Part shown: positions 41,880-51,695 of the stretch, piece by piece
Layout: each line of letters begins with the position of its first letter
Numbering within the stretch: position 1 is the stretch's first letter
Assembly: GCA_017849435.1 (NCBI GenBank)
Contig: JAFIGY010000020.1
Span: 1-64,000 of the forward strand
DNA: 64,000 bases
Origin: Chitinophaga niabensis
GTDB taxonomy: Bacteria > Bacteroidota > Bacteroidia > Chitinophagales > Chitinophagaceae
Direction of reading: 5' to 3'
Notes under the pieces: model-generated
What the model was told of the DNA's origin: nothing
Databases searched by the model: none
What the model saw: the letters and a program-made list of their open reading frames with translations, nothing else
Made by a program: the position numbers and the translations under genes

Positions 41880-43007
41880 TTACCGGGAAGTGAGTTGTTT
41901 GATTAAAGCGGTTTCCTCTGGCCGGTAAGGCGTTCCGTCTGTCTGGAATATTTCATGGAACCAGAGTTCCGGCGCGGCGGTATATTGTTTCTGCCAGCTG
42001 TCCCATGCATATTTCGTCTGCGTTTTCCCGTCTACCAGTCCCCAGTTGTAGGCGCCTACATGATACTGCCTGGCGATTGGCAGGGAGCCTTCAAAAAAGC
42101 TGCCATTGCCACGCGCCATGTATTCTGTACAGATAACGGGCCTTCCCAAAGGTTGCAGCCACTTGATCCGCTTTTCAAATTCATGCGCACTGTCATAATT
42201 ATGAAATGTGATGACGTCTGATTCATCCAGCTGCACCTTTTCAACGGGTTTCAGTTTATCGGGAGCGGACCAGTCGCCGGCCCATACCGCGGAAGTGAGC
42301 GGTTGTGACGGATGCACAGACCTTGCCCATTCAAACGATTTTTTGAGCAAGGGCAGCACATAATTGATCTTATCCTGCAATTCCACTTTTCCATAAGAGG
42401 AGTGATTCATATTATCCGGTTCGTTCCAGATGTCCCATCCCAGCACCCTGTCGTCCGCTGCGAATTTTGAAACCACACCTTTCACATACTTTTCCAGCCG
42501 CGGATACTGTGTGGAATCTTTCAGCGCCTCATAACCCGGACTTTGCACCCATCCTGAATTGTGCACATGCGGTTTGGGCTCGCGCTGCCTGCCCGTCTTC
42601 GGAAAAGGATCCCAGCAGGAATCGAACAACACGAACAATGGCTTGATATGATGCCGCTGCGCGATTTGCAGAAAGATATCCATTCGTTTCAAAAATCCTT
42701 CAGCATCCTGCTGCCACAGCAGGTCATGCAGGTAAACGCGGACCGTATTGATACCGATCTCTGCCGCCCAGCCCAGTTCCTTATTGATAGTGGCGGTATC
42801 GAAACTTTCTGCCTGCCACATTTCCAGTTCGTTGATGGCAGTGGCGGGGATATAATTACATCCTACCAGCCAGGCCTGTTTCCCGTACCATTCGTTCGCC
42901 TGTTCGGCCGTCCATTTCCCGCGCCCTTCTTCTGCATGCTTCGCTGAAGGTTGACAATGGGCAAATACAATGGAGATGCAAAGAATAATGCTAAGATGTC
43001 TCATCAT
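41880..43007 (-). CDS. GH5-like cellulase-family glycoside hydrolase, lipoprotein
   Basis: This 375-aa lipoprotein (Cys18 after a short hydrophobic stretch) has a clan GH-A TIM barrel. The acid/base is Glu196 in GWDIWNEPDN, and the nucleophile is Glu295 in VICTEYMAR. The barrel start GCNYIPATAIN and the segment GINTVRVYLHDLLW are typical of a Bacteroidota subgroup often labelled beta-xylanase or cellulase-like. The precise specificity cannot be read from sequence. It lies five bases downstream of the SusD gene and five bases upstream of the GH43 fusion, so the three enzymes of this locus should act on the same glycan. Confidence 0.85.
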   Translation of the reverse strand: MMRHLSIILCISIVFAHCQPSAKHAEEGRGKWTAEQANEWYGKQAWLVGCNYIPATAINELEMWQAESFDTATINKELGWAAEIGINTVRVYLHDLLWQQDAEGFLKRMDIFLQIAQRHHIKPLFVLFDSCWDPFPKTGRQREPKPHVHNSGWVQSPGYEALKDSTQYPRLEKYVKGVVSKFAADDRVLGWDIWNEPDNMNHSSYGKVELQDKINYVLPLLKKSFEWARSVHPSQPLTSAVWAGDWSAPDKLKPVEKVQLDESDVITFHNYDSAHEFEKRIKWLQPLGRPVICTEYMARGNGSFFEGSLPIARQYHVGAYNWGLVDGKTQTKYAWDSWQKQYTAAPELWFHEIFQTDGTPYRPEETALIKQLTSR

Positions 43008-43012
43008 GAATG

Positions 43013-44536
43013 CTAATATTTATCGTTCTGTTTAAGATTTGAATTATTCAGTACTTCGATCTGCGGGATGGGCAGCCGGATGTGCTTCCCTACTTTGAAA
43101 TTTTTGAAATCGGGGTCCCGAAGTGCTACTTTGTCCACTCCCACCTGCGTTTCCAGGTCACCCCAGCGCTTCAGATCGGCCCAGCGTACACTTTCCCCGC
43201 ACAATTCCAGCATTCGTTCCGTTTTCAATCTTTCGCGGAATGCGTCCTTCCCGAGCAGCGCTTCCGGGTGCGCGGTAGCCAGCGGCAACATACCCACGCG
43301 GCTTCGTACACTGTCCACATACTTTGCCGCATCGGTAATTTGTCCATTTTCATTCAATACTTCCGCATACATCAACAGCACATCGGCATAACGTACCAGC
43401 CTGAAATTATCCTGCGCGAAATAATCTTCATTCGTACGGTAGTAGTCGCGCTGATACTTTCTGAACCAGGCTTCATCATTTCCCCATTGCCAGCTACGGC
43501 CGTAGATCTTGTCGCCAAAATCCGCTTCCAGAGAAGGATAGAAAAGTGAATACCGGAGACGCGGGTCCAGGGTACCGGCGGCCGTTTTCTCTTTTTTGAA
43601 TTCATCCACCATCCAGTATCGCGCCTGTCCATCCGACCAGCCGATGCCTCTGGGGGCGAAGAACTGCGGACGATTGGTGCCCATGTTCTGATTGGGATCA
43701 TCGCCGTCGCCGCCTTTATTGACATCAGAAAATTGTATCTCGAATACGGATTCCCGGTTATTCTCGTTCAAATGCGTGAAGTTATCCTGGAAGTTCGCGA
43801 CGAGCCCATATCTTCCCATGCCCTGCCCGGTGAAAAAGTAATCCAGCGCCGCTTTTGCCTCCGGCCACTTGCGCTGTTGCATGCGAGCCCGCGCGAGAAA
43901 GGCTCGTACTGCGCCTTTCGTAGGCCGGCCTACATTCGGATCGTCCCATTGAACCGGCAAATGTGCTTCCGCTTCCGTCAGGTCTTTTTCTACCTGCGCA
44001 AACACTTCTGCAAGGGTATTCTGCTTTGGAAGGTCATCCGGTTTGGAAGGTTGCAGTACGAGCGGAACGTTCTCCCATAGAATAGCTGCATAATAGTAAT
44101 ACAGGGCGCGCAGGAATTTTGCCTGTGCCAGGATGCCTTCTCTTTTCTCCGGGTCGGCAAAAGTAATACCGGGAACATTCGCTAACACCTGGTTGCAGCG
44201 AAAGATCGCTTTGTAGGTATCTCTCCAGGTGATCACATTCCCTTCCCAGAAATTATAGTTGACATACTGAAAACGCGTCCAGTCTCCCAGTTCCACCCAG
44301 GGGCTCTTGCTGAAACCTTCATCCGAGGTAAGATCCAGCCGGAAGTAGATCCAGCGCGACCATACGCCCGGTTTGTAGAACATAGCATACGCCGCATTGA
44401 TGCCTTTTTCCGCATCGCTCTCCGATTTCCAGAACTGAACATCAGTGAGTGTGTTGGGATTGTCTACGTTCAGGTCTTTGTTACACGCCGTGAGCGTGGT
44501 AACGAGGCAGACAAATATATAAAAGATGTTTTTCAT
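43013..44536 (-). CDS. SusD/RagB-family outer-membrane lipoprotein
   Basis: This is 507 aa from the ATG at 44536; a TTG three codons upstream is the only earlier option. The lipobox is TLTAC (Cys18), followed by NKDLNVDNPNTLTDVQFWKS, a standard RagB/SusD start. Family motifs include SDAEKGINAAYAMF, ILAQAKFLRALYYY, RNDYF-like contacts near NFRLVRYADVLLMYAEVLNE, and the C-terminal LGKDAFRERLKTERMLELCGES. It caps its SusC partner, encoded 16 bases upstream, and binds the incoming oligosaccharide. It precedes the two glycosidase genes of the locus. Confidence 0.94.
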   Translation of the reverse strand: MKNIFYIFVCLVTTLTACNKDLNVDNPNTLTDVQFWKSESDAEKGINAAYAMFYKPGVWSRWIYFRLDLTSDEGFSKSPWVELGDWTRFQYVNYNFWEGNVITWRDTYKAIFRCNQVLANVPGITFADPEKREGILAQAKFLRALYYYYAAILWENVPLVLQPSKPDDLPKQNTLAEVFAQVEKDLTEAEAHLPVQWDDPNVGRPTKGAVRAFLARARMQQRKWPEAKAALDYFFTGQGMGRYGLVANFQDNFTHLNENNRESVFEIQFSDVNKGGDGDDPNQNMGTNRPQFFAPRGIGWSDGQARYWMVDEFKKEKTAAGTLDPRLRYSLFYPSLEADFGDKIYGRSWQWGNDEAWFRKYQRDYYRTNEDYFAQDNFRLVRYADVLLMYAEVLNENGQITDAAKYVDSVRSRVGMLPLATAHPEALLGKDAFRERLKTERMLELCGESVRWADLKRWGDLETQVGVDKVALRDPDFKNFKVGKHIRLPIPQIEVLNNSNLKQNDKY

Positions 44537-44552
44537 GTTTGACAAATATTAG

Positions 44553-47500
44553 TTAGAAGCCGAATTGCAGACCCACGGAATACATCTTCAGGTTCGGAAA
44601 ATTGAAATTATTGAAGCCTCTTTCAAACAGGCTGCCGTTGTTGAATTCCGGATCCAGTCCACCATATTTTGTAATGGTGATGAGGTTTTGGCCGGACAAG
44701 GACACCTGGCCGCCGGTAAACCCGATCCGCTTTAACCATGCTTCCGGGAGCGTATAGGCGATACTGATATATTTCATCCTGGCAAAATTTCCTTTCTCCA
44801 GCCAGCGGTCGGTATCCCCCCTGGAATTGAGCGTAGAGCCGTAATAAGCGCGCGGTACGCTGGTATTGGGATGTTCCGGCGTCCAGGGCTGAATGCCTGC
44901 GCGGTAATTGGAGTTGTCATCAAAGCGGTCCACCAGGCTTCTGTAACCATTGAACACCGTCGCGCCGAAAGACCCGAACCAGTTCATGCTCAGTTCGAAG
45001 TGTTTCCAGGAAGCGCCGAGGTTCAGGCCCATTTCGAAATCGGGCCAGGGGCTTCCTACCACCACTTTATCTTCATTCGTGATCTGCCCGTCGCCGCTGT
45101 TGTCTTTGAAGCGGATATCGCCTGGCTTGGCATCGGGCTGAATGATCTTGCCATCCTTATTCTTGTAATTGTTCACCTCGTCCATTGTCTGAAAGATGCC
45201 GTCTGTTTGCAGCACGTACCACATCCCCACCGGCTGGCCGATACGGGTCACGGTATTACCCACAAATATGTTCTGGCGGCCGTATCCAAGCGCTTCCACT
45301 TTATTCCGGAGCCGGGTGAAGTTAAGCGTGGCGGAATAGTGCACATCGCTGGCTTCTCCCCGGTAGGTAGCAGAAAGCTCAACACCCGCATTCCGGAGCG
45401 TGGCCGCATTCACTACGGGATTCCCTCCATCGTTGCCGGTAGTGAGCGCTATCGGCATATCGGTAAGCACATCCTTCGTTCTGGCGATAAAGTACTCTGC
45501 GGTGAAAGACAGCCTGTTGTCCAGCACGGCTGCATCCAGCCCGATATTCGTTTGCGTGAGCGTTTCCCAGCGCAGGTTGGCGTTCACAAGCCGCACCTGT
45601 GTTGCGCCTGGCAGCGTATGCTGGTCGCGTCCCATGGCGATCGTGGAGAAAGTGTTGATGGTAGCGAGATAATCCCAGTAACCGATATTGCTGCTGCCAA
45701 GCATACCGTAACTCGCGCGGAGCTTCAGGTCGTCGATCCATTTCACACGGAAGAAATCTTCCTTACTGATGCGCCAGGCGGCGGAAACAGAGGGAAAGTT
45801 ACCCCATTTGTTACCGGGCGCCAGGCGGGAAGAGCCGTCCCGGCGGAACACGGCATTGAGCAGGTACTTGTCCGCATAGCTATACTCGAGCCTTCCGAGG
45901 TAGGAGATCAGTACAGCTTTTTGTTCGAATCCGCCGGTCTGGGGTTCACTCCCCTGGTCCAGCACACTATAATAATACCCGGAAGAGTTTTGCAGAATGT
46001 TGCGCTTGGTGCCCCAGATCTGTCCGTAAGTATCCCGCTGATAGGTTTGCCCGGCCAGCGCCGTTAACCGGTGCTTGCCAAAATTCCCGTTGTAGGAAAG
46101 CGTATGTTCGACAATGGCCGATTGCCAGCGGCCGCGGTTTTCATTCGCGATGGCGGGATCGTAAGACTGGTTCAGCGTCCAGTTGCCCTCTTTGCGCAAA
46201 TATTTGTAATGGTCATTGCTGGTTTCATAGCCGAGATTGAAACGGTATTTCAGGGAGGGCAGCAGCCTGAGCTCTGCCCAGAGATTGCCACGGATACGAA
46301 AGTTCTCGTTCGCGCGGTCTTCGAGGTTGGCGATGGCTACCGGATTGGTACCGAAGGTTCGGGCTTTGGATTCGTTGCCGTAACCATAGCCTCCCGGGTT
46401 TGAGGGGTCCTTTACCGGGATAGTGGGCAGCATGCGCACAACATCCACATAAGGATTGCCGGACATTTCATCGGAAGTGGAATTTGTAATGGCGATGTTC
46501 TCACCGATACTGAAGATCCCTTTCGAACCCTGCGTGTTCACACGTAATCCCAGGCGTTTGAAACCTGTGCTGATCACAGTACCATTGTTACCGAAGTAAT
46601 TTGCGGACACCATATAGCTGCCATTATCGCTGCCGCCGGAAAAACTCATGTTATAATCCTGCATATTACCTACGCGAAAAGCCTCGTTCTGCCAATTTGT
46701 ATTGGTGGAAAGATCCAGATTCTGACGCGGTACACCGGCATTGTCATACGCCATGAAATTGAGCTTTGCAAACTCCGGTGTCTCCGCCAGATGATAACGG
46801 GGCGTTATCTGCAAGCTGCTTTTACCGGAGAATTCCACTTTCATCGGACCTTTCCTGCCTCTCTTAGTGGTGATGATGATCACGCCGTTAGCGGCGCGGG
46901 AGCCATAAATAGCGGCTGCAGATGCATCCTTCAATATCTGTATCGATTCAATATCATTAGGATTAAAATCGCGGTTCGCGCTGGTGATCATCCCGTCGAT
47001 CACGTACAGGGGGTTATCGTCTCTAAAGTTTTTCAATCCCCGTATCTCGATTTTCGCTTCCGATCCCGGCTGTCCGCCTCCGCGGATATATACGCCCGAA
47101 ACGAGACCCTGCAAGGCTTCCGCTACCGTGGTGGCCTGCCTTTTCTGAATATCTGCCGGGGACACTACGGAAATGGCGCTTGTAAGGTCCTTCTTCTGCT
47201 GCGTACCGTAGCCTACCACTACTACTTCGTTCAACGCAGATTCCCCCCGTTTGAGCTGCACGTCAATGGCACGCTGACCGTTCACCGGCACTTCCTGCGT
47301 GGCATAGCCGATGTAGCTGAACACCAGCACACTTCTGCCGCCGGGAACAACCAGCGTATAAGTTCCATTGACATCTGTGCCGGTTCCCGTTGAAGTTGTT
47401 TTCACTTTTACGCTTACTCCCGGCAACGGCGTACCCTGCTCATCCGTCACTTTACCTTTCACGGTTTGCTGCGCCTGTGCAAAGCCTGCAAAGGCCGTCA

Positions 47501-47603
47501 TCAAAAGGTACAGGAGAAAAAGATGCTTCCCGCGCGGAAGGATATACCGGGAAACAGAATGCATGTTGCGGCCGGGGCCGCAGGCTGTAGATATTTTTTT
47601 CAT
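44553..47603 (-). CDS. SusC/RagA-family TonB-dependent transporter (HTCS-linked locus)
   Basis: This 1016-aa protein has a signal peptide within residues 1-45 (FAQAQ). A CarboxypepD_reg domain (about 46-125, VKGKVTDEQGTPLPGVSV) and the plug, starting with the SusC signature VVVGYGTQQKKDLTSAIS (about 130-250, including GSRAANGVIIITTKRG), come next. A barrel ending in LQFGF completes it. There is no STN domain, which fits control by the divergent sensor kinase rather than by a sigma/FecR pair. A second Met at codon 14 is a possible start. It leads an operon with SusD, GH5-like and GH43-GH93-like genes, transcribed away from the regulator across a 184-base divergent promoter region. Confidence 0.94.
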   Translation of the reverse strand: MKKISTACGPGRNMHSVSRYILPRGKHLFLLYLLMTAFAGFAQAQQTVKGKVTDEQGTPLPGVSVKVKTTSTGTGTDVNGTYTLVVPGGRSVLVFSYIGYATQEVPVNGQRAIDVQLKRGESALNEVVVVGYGTQQKKDLTSAISVVSPADIQKRQATTVAEALQGLVSGVYIRGGGQPGSEAKIEIRGLKNFRDDNPLYVIDGMITSANRDFNPNDIESIQILKDASAAAIYGSRAANGVIIITTKRGRKGPMKVEFSGKSSLQITPRYHLAETPEFAKLNFMAYDNAGVPRQNLDLSTNTNWQNEAFRVGNMQDYNMSFSGGSDNGSYMVSANYFGNNGTVISTGFKRLGLRVNTQGSKGIFSIGENIAITNSTSDEMSGNPYVDVVRMLPTIPVKDPSNPGGYGYGNESKARTFGTNPVAIANLEDRANENFRIRGNLWAELRLLPSLKYRFNLGYETSNDHYKYLRKEGNWTLNQSYDPAIANENRGRWQSAIVEHTLSYNGNFGKHRLTALAGQTYQRDTYGQIWGTKRNILQNSSGYYYSVLDQGSEPQTGGFEQKAVLISYLGRLEYSYADKYLLNAVFRRDGSSRLAPGNKWGNFPSVSAAWRISKEDFFRVKWIDDLKLRASYGMLGSSNIGYWDYLATINTFSTIAMGRDQHTLPGATQVRLVNANLRWETLTQTNIGLDAAVLDNRLSFTAEYFIARTKDVLTDMPIALTTGNDGGNPVVNAATLRNAGVELSATYRGEASDVHYSATLNFTRLRNKVEALGYGRQNIFVGNTVTRIGQPVGMWYVLQTDGIFQTMDEVNNYKNKDGKIIQPDAKPGDIRFKDNSGDGQITNEDKVVVGSPWPDFEMGLNLGASWKHFELSMNWFGSFGATVFNGYRSLVDRFDDNSNYRAGIQPWTPEHPNTSVPRAYYGSTLNSRGDTDRWLEKGNFARMKYISIAYTLPEAWLKRIGFTGGQVSLSGQNLITITKYGGLDPEFNNGSLFERGFNNFNFPNLKMYSVGLQFGF

Positions 47604-47659
47604 AACGACAAAACAGTTGTTAGTGTGGAATTTACGTTCCTGTATTTCGCTGATTTAAT

Positions 47660-47667
47660 TACTTTTG
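47660..47667 (+). promoter_or_regulatory. Candidate -7 element for the sensor-kinase gene
   Basis: TACTTTTG matches the Bacteroidota -7 consensus TAnnTTTG in the 184-base divergent region between SusC and the kinase. The -33 position (17 bases upstream) holds TTCCTG, a weak match. It lies about 120 bases before the kinase start. Confidence 0.3.
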
Positions 47668-47787
47668 GTTTGATTTCACGTACTGCAGCACAACTCGGTT
47701 CAAAGAAAAGTACTTACCGCCTAATCACGAAACTGTTTTGTATCATTCTTTCATCATTTTGTCTCAATCCTTTTCCGGAGAACAGCT

Positions 47788-50700
47788 ATGTACCGTCAAC
47801 GATTGATATTGCTCTTACTGATACTCGCGCCTTTCCGCGTAAACGGGCAGTCGTATTACTTCACCCATTACCAGGTGGAGAACGGACTTTCCAATAATGC
47901 CGTGATCTGCAGTCTCCAGGACCGTCAGGGGTTCCTCTGGTTCGGCACAAAGGACGGGCTGAACCGGTTCGACGGATATTCCTTCAAAGTATTCCGTAAT
48001 GATGCAGACGATCCGAAAAGCATTGGCAGTAATTTTATCTATTGCCTGCATGAAGATCCCAAAGGAGGGCTATGGGTAGGCTGCGACCGTGGATTATTCA
48101 GATACGAGGCCGCTACGGAGAGTTTCCGCCGCATCACAGCAGCGCCTCCGCACGAGATCATGGATATACAAACCGATGGCAGCGGGAACTGCTGGTTTAT
48201 CTCCCGGATGAACCTCTATCGTTACAATGAAGCGAAGGCTGAGCTGAAGAACTACCGGTCAAAGCTGAATATGGATGTCACCTCTGTTTGCGCCTCGCCC
48301 GACGGAACATTGTGGGTATCCGCCGCCACGGGGAATATCCTCCGGTTTGTTCCCGCCACCGATACTTTTAAGCGTTATCCGGTACTGAATAGCGCCAGCC
48401 CCGATGTATCAAAATGGATAGAGAAGCTCTATTGCATCAACGATGACCAGCTGCTGATCGGTACCACCAAACAGGGGGCAAAGATATTTGATGTGCGCAC
48501 GGCGGCTTGCACCGATATGCTGGCCAGCAAAACAGATATCTTTGTAAGGGATTTTGTGGAAAGGAAGCCCGGCGAATACTGGGTGGCCACGGAGTCAGGG
48601 ATCTTCATCTACACCGCAAAAGACAGGCAGATCATCCAGTTGAAAAAAGACTACAGTAACCCCTATTCCCTTTCGGATAATGCGGTATATACCTTCTGCA
48701 AGGACAGGGAAGGCGGTATATGGGCAGGCACGTACTTCGGAGGGCTTAACTACTACCCCGAGCAGTACACCAGTTTCCGGAAATACTTCCCGCAATACGG
48801 CAGCAATTCCATCCTCGGCAATGCCGTGCGTGAAGTATGCCAGGATCATGCAGGGAACCTGTGGATTGGAACGGAAGACGCAGGGTTGAATAAAATGGAC
48901 GGGAAAACAGGCGCATTCTCCCATTTCAGCGGCATCACGCATTCCAACGTGCACGGCCTGCTCATTCACGGGAACGAATTGTGGGTGGGCACGTTCCATC
49001 ATGGGCTGGATGTGCTGGACGTACACACGGGAAAGCTCCTCCGGCACTACTCCGCCAGTACACATGCATTAAAAAGCGATTTCATTTACTGTATGCTCAA
49101 GACCCGCTCCGGGAAGATCATTGCAGGCACAGACAGGGGATTATTCAATTATAACGCTGATAAAGATGATTTCACGCTGGAAACGGCTGTTCCGCCCACA
49201 TTCTATACCATGCTCTATGAAGATCGCCAGGGTATCATCTGGGCCGGCACTTACAGTGAAGGTGTATATTATTTCAATCCGCACACCGGGCAGGCCGGCA
49301 GCTTCAGATACGATGCCGCCAACAAGTATAGCCTGGGCGGCAACCGGGTAAACTGGATCATGGAAGATAACAGCGGTACGCTGTGGATTGCGGCAGAAGG
49401 CGGTCTGTGCAAGCTGGAAAAAGACCGGCAACACTTCCTGCGTTACACCACTGCAAGCGGCTTCCCCAGCAATATGCTCTTCGCCATCATGGAAGATGCG
49501 GAGAAAAATCTCTGGATCAGCACATCCCGGGGCCTTGTCTGCTTCTCCCCCAATACAGGGCATATAAAGGTATATACTAAAGCCAATGGCCTGCTCAGCG
49601 ATCAGTTCAACTACAACTCCGCTTACAGGGATTCCTCCGGAAGAATGTATTTCGGCAGTGCAAAAGGATTGATCAGCTTTCATCCCGGCGAATTTGCAAA
49701 AGACACTTTTCTGCCGCCTGTATATATCACGGGGTTCCAGGTATACGACAAAGAGCTCGGAATCAATGAAAATGGTTCTCCCCTGAAAAGCGCTATCACC
49801 CTGACGCATGAAATGACCCTTCATTACAATCAATCCTCCTTCAGTATCGATTTTGCGGCACTAAGCTATACTGCTCCGGCTACAACAGGGTACGCCTACA
49901 AAATGGAAGGACTGGATAAAGACTGGACATACCTCACCAGCAACCGGAAAGCGTATTTTACGGAACTGTCCCCGGGCAACTATACATTCAAAGTGAAAGC
50001 ATCCAACAGCAGCGGGATCTGGAACGAACACCCTGCGGTGCTCACCATTCATATCCTGCCACCCTTCTGGGCAAGCGTCTGGGCTTACTTATTGTATACC
50101 GCGCTGGTCATCACTGCCATATTCTGCCTCATCCGGAATTATCATCGCCGCACGGAAGAAAAAAATAAACGGAACCTGGAATTGCTGGAACATGAGAAAG
50201 AAAGGGAGATCTATCACGCCAAGATCGAGTTTTTCACCAATGTGGCGCACGAGATCAGGACTCCGCTCACCCTCATCAAAGGTCCGATGGAAAAGATCAT
50301 CCGGAATGCAGATGAAGTACCGGCCATCAAAAGGAACCTGCTGATCATGCAAAAAAATACAGATCGTTTATTGGACCTGACAAGTCAGCTGCTGGATTTC
50401 CGGAAAACGGAGATCAAGGGGTTCAGCCTGAATTTTGTGAAAGCCGATGTAGCGAAGATCCTGGAAGACAACTATCTCCAGTTCAAACCAGCGGCAGAAC
50501 AGAAAAAACTGCGGTTCAGGATAACGGCGCCCCCGTATTTGTTTGCTTATGTAGATATTGAAGCGTTACACAAAATCATCAGCAACCTGCTGAACAATGC
50601 TGTCAAATATGCAGAAAGCAAAGTCACCCTCAACCTCCCACCTATTGCGGCAGACGATACGGTATTTACCATAGAAGTCAGGAACGATGGCCTGCTCATA

Positions 50701-50922
50701 CCGTATGAAATGAAAGAAAAGATATTCGAGACATTCTTCCGCATGAAAGAAATGGAAAAGCAATCCGGTACCGGCATTGGACTGGCACTTTCCCGCTCGC
50801 TGGCAGAGCTGCACAAGGGCGCATTATTCCTCAAACCTCCGGAAAACAACCTGAATGTTTTTGTGCTCGTGCTGCCCATACACCAGGAAATAGAATTTAA
50901 CCTGCAAAAAAACGCTTTATGA
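47788..50922 (+). CDS. Sensor histidine kinase with Reg_prop beta-propellers (split hybrid two-component system)
   Basis: This 1044-aa protein has a signal peptide (about 1-20). About 14 propeller blades of Reg_prop type follow (for example GFLWFGTKDGLNRFDG and GNLWIGTEDAGLNK), then a Y_Y_Y domain (about 665-755) and one membrane helix (about 764-784). The HisKA domain has phospho-acceptor His821 in VAHEIRTPLTLIKG, and the HATPase ends with GTGIGLALSRSLAELHKG. The periplasmic propellers sense a glycan fragment (known for the family). In Bacteroides such sensors are normally fused to a receiver and AraC domain; here the polypeptide stops after the ATPase, and those domains are in the next gene, overlapping by four bases. 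It is divergent from the SusC operon it probably controls. Confidence 0.93.
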   Translation: MYRQRLILLLLILAPFRVNGQSYYFTHYQVENGLSNNAVICSLQDRQGFLWFGTKDGLNRFDGYSFKVFRNDADDPKSIGSNFIYCLHEDPKGGLWVGCDRGLFRYEAATESFRRITAAPPHEIMDIQTDGSGNCWFISRMNLYRYNEAKAELKNYRSKLNMDVTSVCASPDGTLWVSAATGNILRFVPATDTFKRYPVLNSASPDVSKWIEKLYCINDDQLLIGTTKQGAKIFDVRTAACTDMLASKTDIFVRDFVERKPGEYWVATESGIFIYTAKDRQIIQLKKDYSNPYSLSDNAVYTFCKDREGGIWAGTYFGGLNYYPEQYTSFRKYFPQYGSNSILGNAVREVCQDHAGNLWIGTEDAGLNKMDGKTGAFSHFSGITHSNVHGLLIHGNELWVGTFHHGLDVLDVHTGKLLRHYSASTHALKSDFIYCMLKTRSGKIIAGTDRGLFNYNADKDDFTLETAVPPTFYTMLYEDRQGIIWAGTYSEGVYYFNPHTGQAGSFRYDAANKYSLGGNRVNWIMEDNSGTLWIAAEGGLCKLEKDRQHFLRYTTASGFPSNMLFAIMEDAEKNLWISTSRGLVCFSPNTGHIKVYTKANGLLSDQFNYNSAYRDSSGRMYFGSAKGLISFHPGEFAKDTFLPPVYITGFQVYDKELGINENGSPLKSAITLTHEMTLHYNQSSFSIDFAALSYTAPATTGYAYKMEGLDKDWTYLTSNRKAYFTELSPGNYTFKVKASNSSGIWNEHPAVLTIHILPPFWASVWAYLLYTALVITAIFCLIRNYHRRTEEKNKRNLELLEHEKEREIYHAKIEFFTNVAHEIRTPLTLIKGPMEKIIRNADEVPAIKRNLLIMQKNTDRLLDLTSQLLDFRKTEIKGFSLNFVKADVAKILEDNYLQFKPAAEQKKLRFRITAPPYLFAYVDIEALHKIISNLLNNAVKYAESKVTLNLPPIAADDTVFTIEVRNDGLLIPYEMKEKIFETFFRMKEMEKQSGTGIGLALSRSLAELHKGALFLKPPENNLNVFVLVLPIHQEIEFNLQKNAL

Positions 50923-51695
50923 ATCCGGTTATCCTGTTAATAGATGACAATGAAGACATCCTGGATTTTCTCTTCGACGATCTCAGTGAGAAATATACTG
51001 TGCTCAAAGCATTCAACGGAAAAACAGCCTTGCACATGCTGGCGGAAGAAACCATACAGCTGGTGGTCAGCGACGTAATGATGCCCGTCATGGATGGATT
51101 CGAGCTTTGCCGGAACATAAAATCGAATGTTGAGTTCAGCCATATTCCCGTGATCCTGCTGACGGCCAAAAACACCTTGCAATCAAAGATCGAAGGCCTG
51201 GAACTGGGCGCTGATGCTTATATCGAAAAACCCTTCTCCCCGGAACACCTCCAGGTGCAAATAGCCAACCTCCTCTCGAACCGGAACAAGATCAGGGAAC
51301 ACTTCGCCAGTTCCCCCCTCGCACATATCAAAACCATGGCCCATTCAAAGGCCGACGAACAATTCCTCGGCGAACTGCACAATATCATCTACCAAAACCT
51401 GGAAAAAGCCAACCTGCACGTGGAACAACTGGCAGATATCATGAACATGAGCCGGGCTACGCTTTACCGGAAGATCAAAGCCATCACGGATCTTACGCCC
51501 AATGAGCTGATCAGTGTAGCGCGACTTAAAAAAGCGGCAGAATTGCTGGCAGAAGGACACTACAGGATCAATGAAGTTGCATCCCTGACAGGATTCAGTT
51601 CACAGACGCACTTCGGCCGGAACTTCATCAAACAGTTCGGGATTGCGCCATCGGAGTATGTAGCGTTGAGACGCGGGGAAAAGAACAGGAACTAA
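50919..51695 (+). CDS. Response regulator, receiver plus AraC-type DNA-binding domain
   Basis: This 258-aa protein has a receiver at about 1-120 with the acidic pocket DD (9-10), phospho-acceptor Asp52 in VVSDVMMP, Thr in LLTAKN, and Lys in EKPFSPEHL. A linker leads to the AraC/XylS double helix-turn-helix (about 150-250, ADIMNMSRATLYRKIKAIT and VASLTGFSSQTHFGRNFIKQF). Its ATG overlaps the stop of the sensor kinase (ATGA, 50919-50922), giving translational coupling. It is the detached output half of a hybrid two-component system and should activate the divergent SusC operon. Its stop directly touches the stop of the convergent LytTR gene. Confidence 0.93.
   Translation: MNPVILLIDDNEDILDFLFDDLSEKYTVLKAFNGKTALHMLAEETIQLVVSDVMMPVMDGFELCRNIKSNVEFSHIPVILLTAKNTLQSKIEGLELGADAYIEKPFSPEHLQVQIANLLSNRNKIREHFASSPLAHIKTMAHSKADEQFLGELHNIIYQNLEKANLHVEQLADIMNMSRATLYRKIKAITDLTPNELISVARLKKAAELLAEGHYRINEVASLTGFSSQTHFGRNFIKQFGIAPSEYVALRRGEKNRN

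Noticed and set aside
44871-46067. 398-codon plus-strand ORF opposite the SusC gene
   Set aside because: It is fully antisense to a clear SusC, and its translation shows no family motif or normal composition. Long shadow ORFs are common opposite GC-rich genes.
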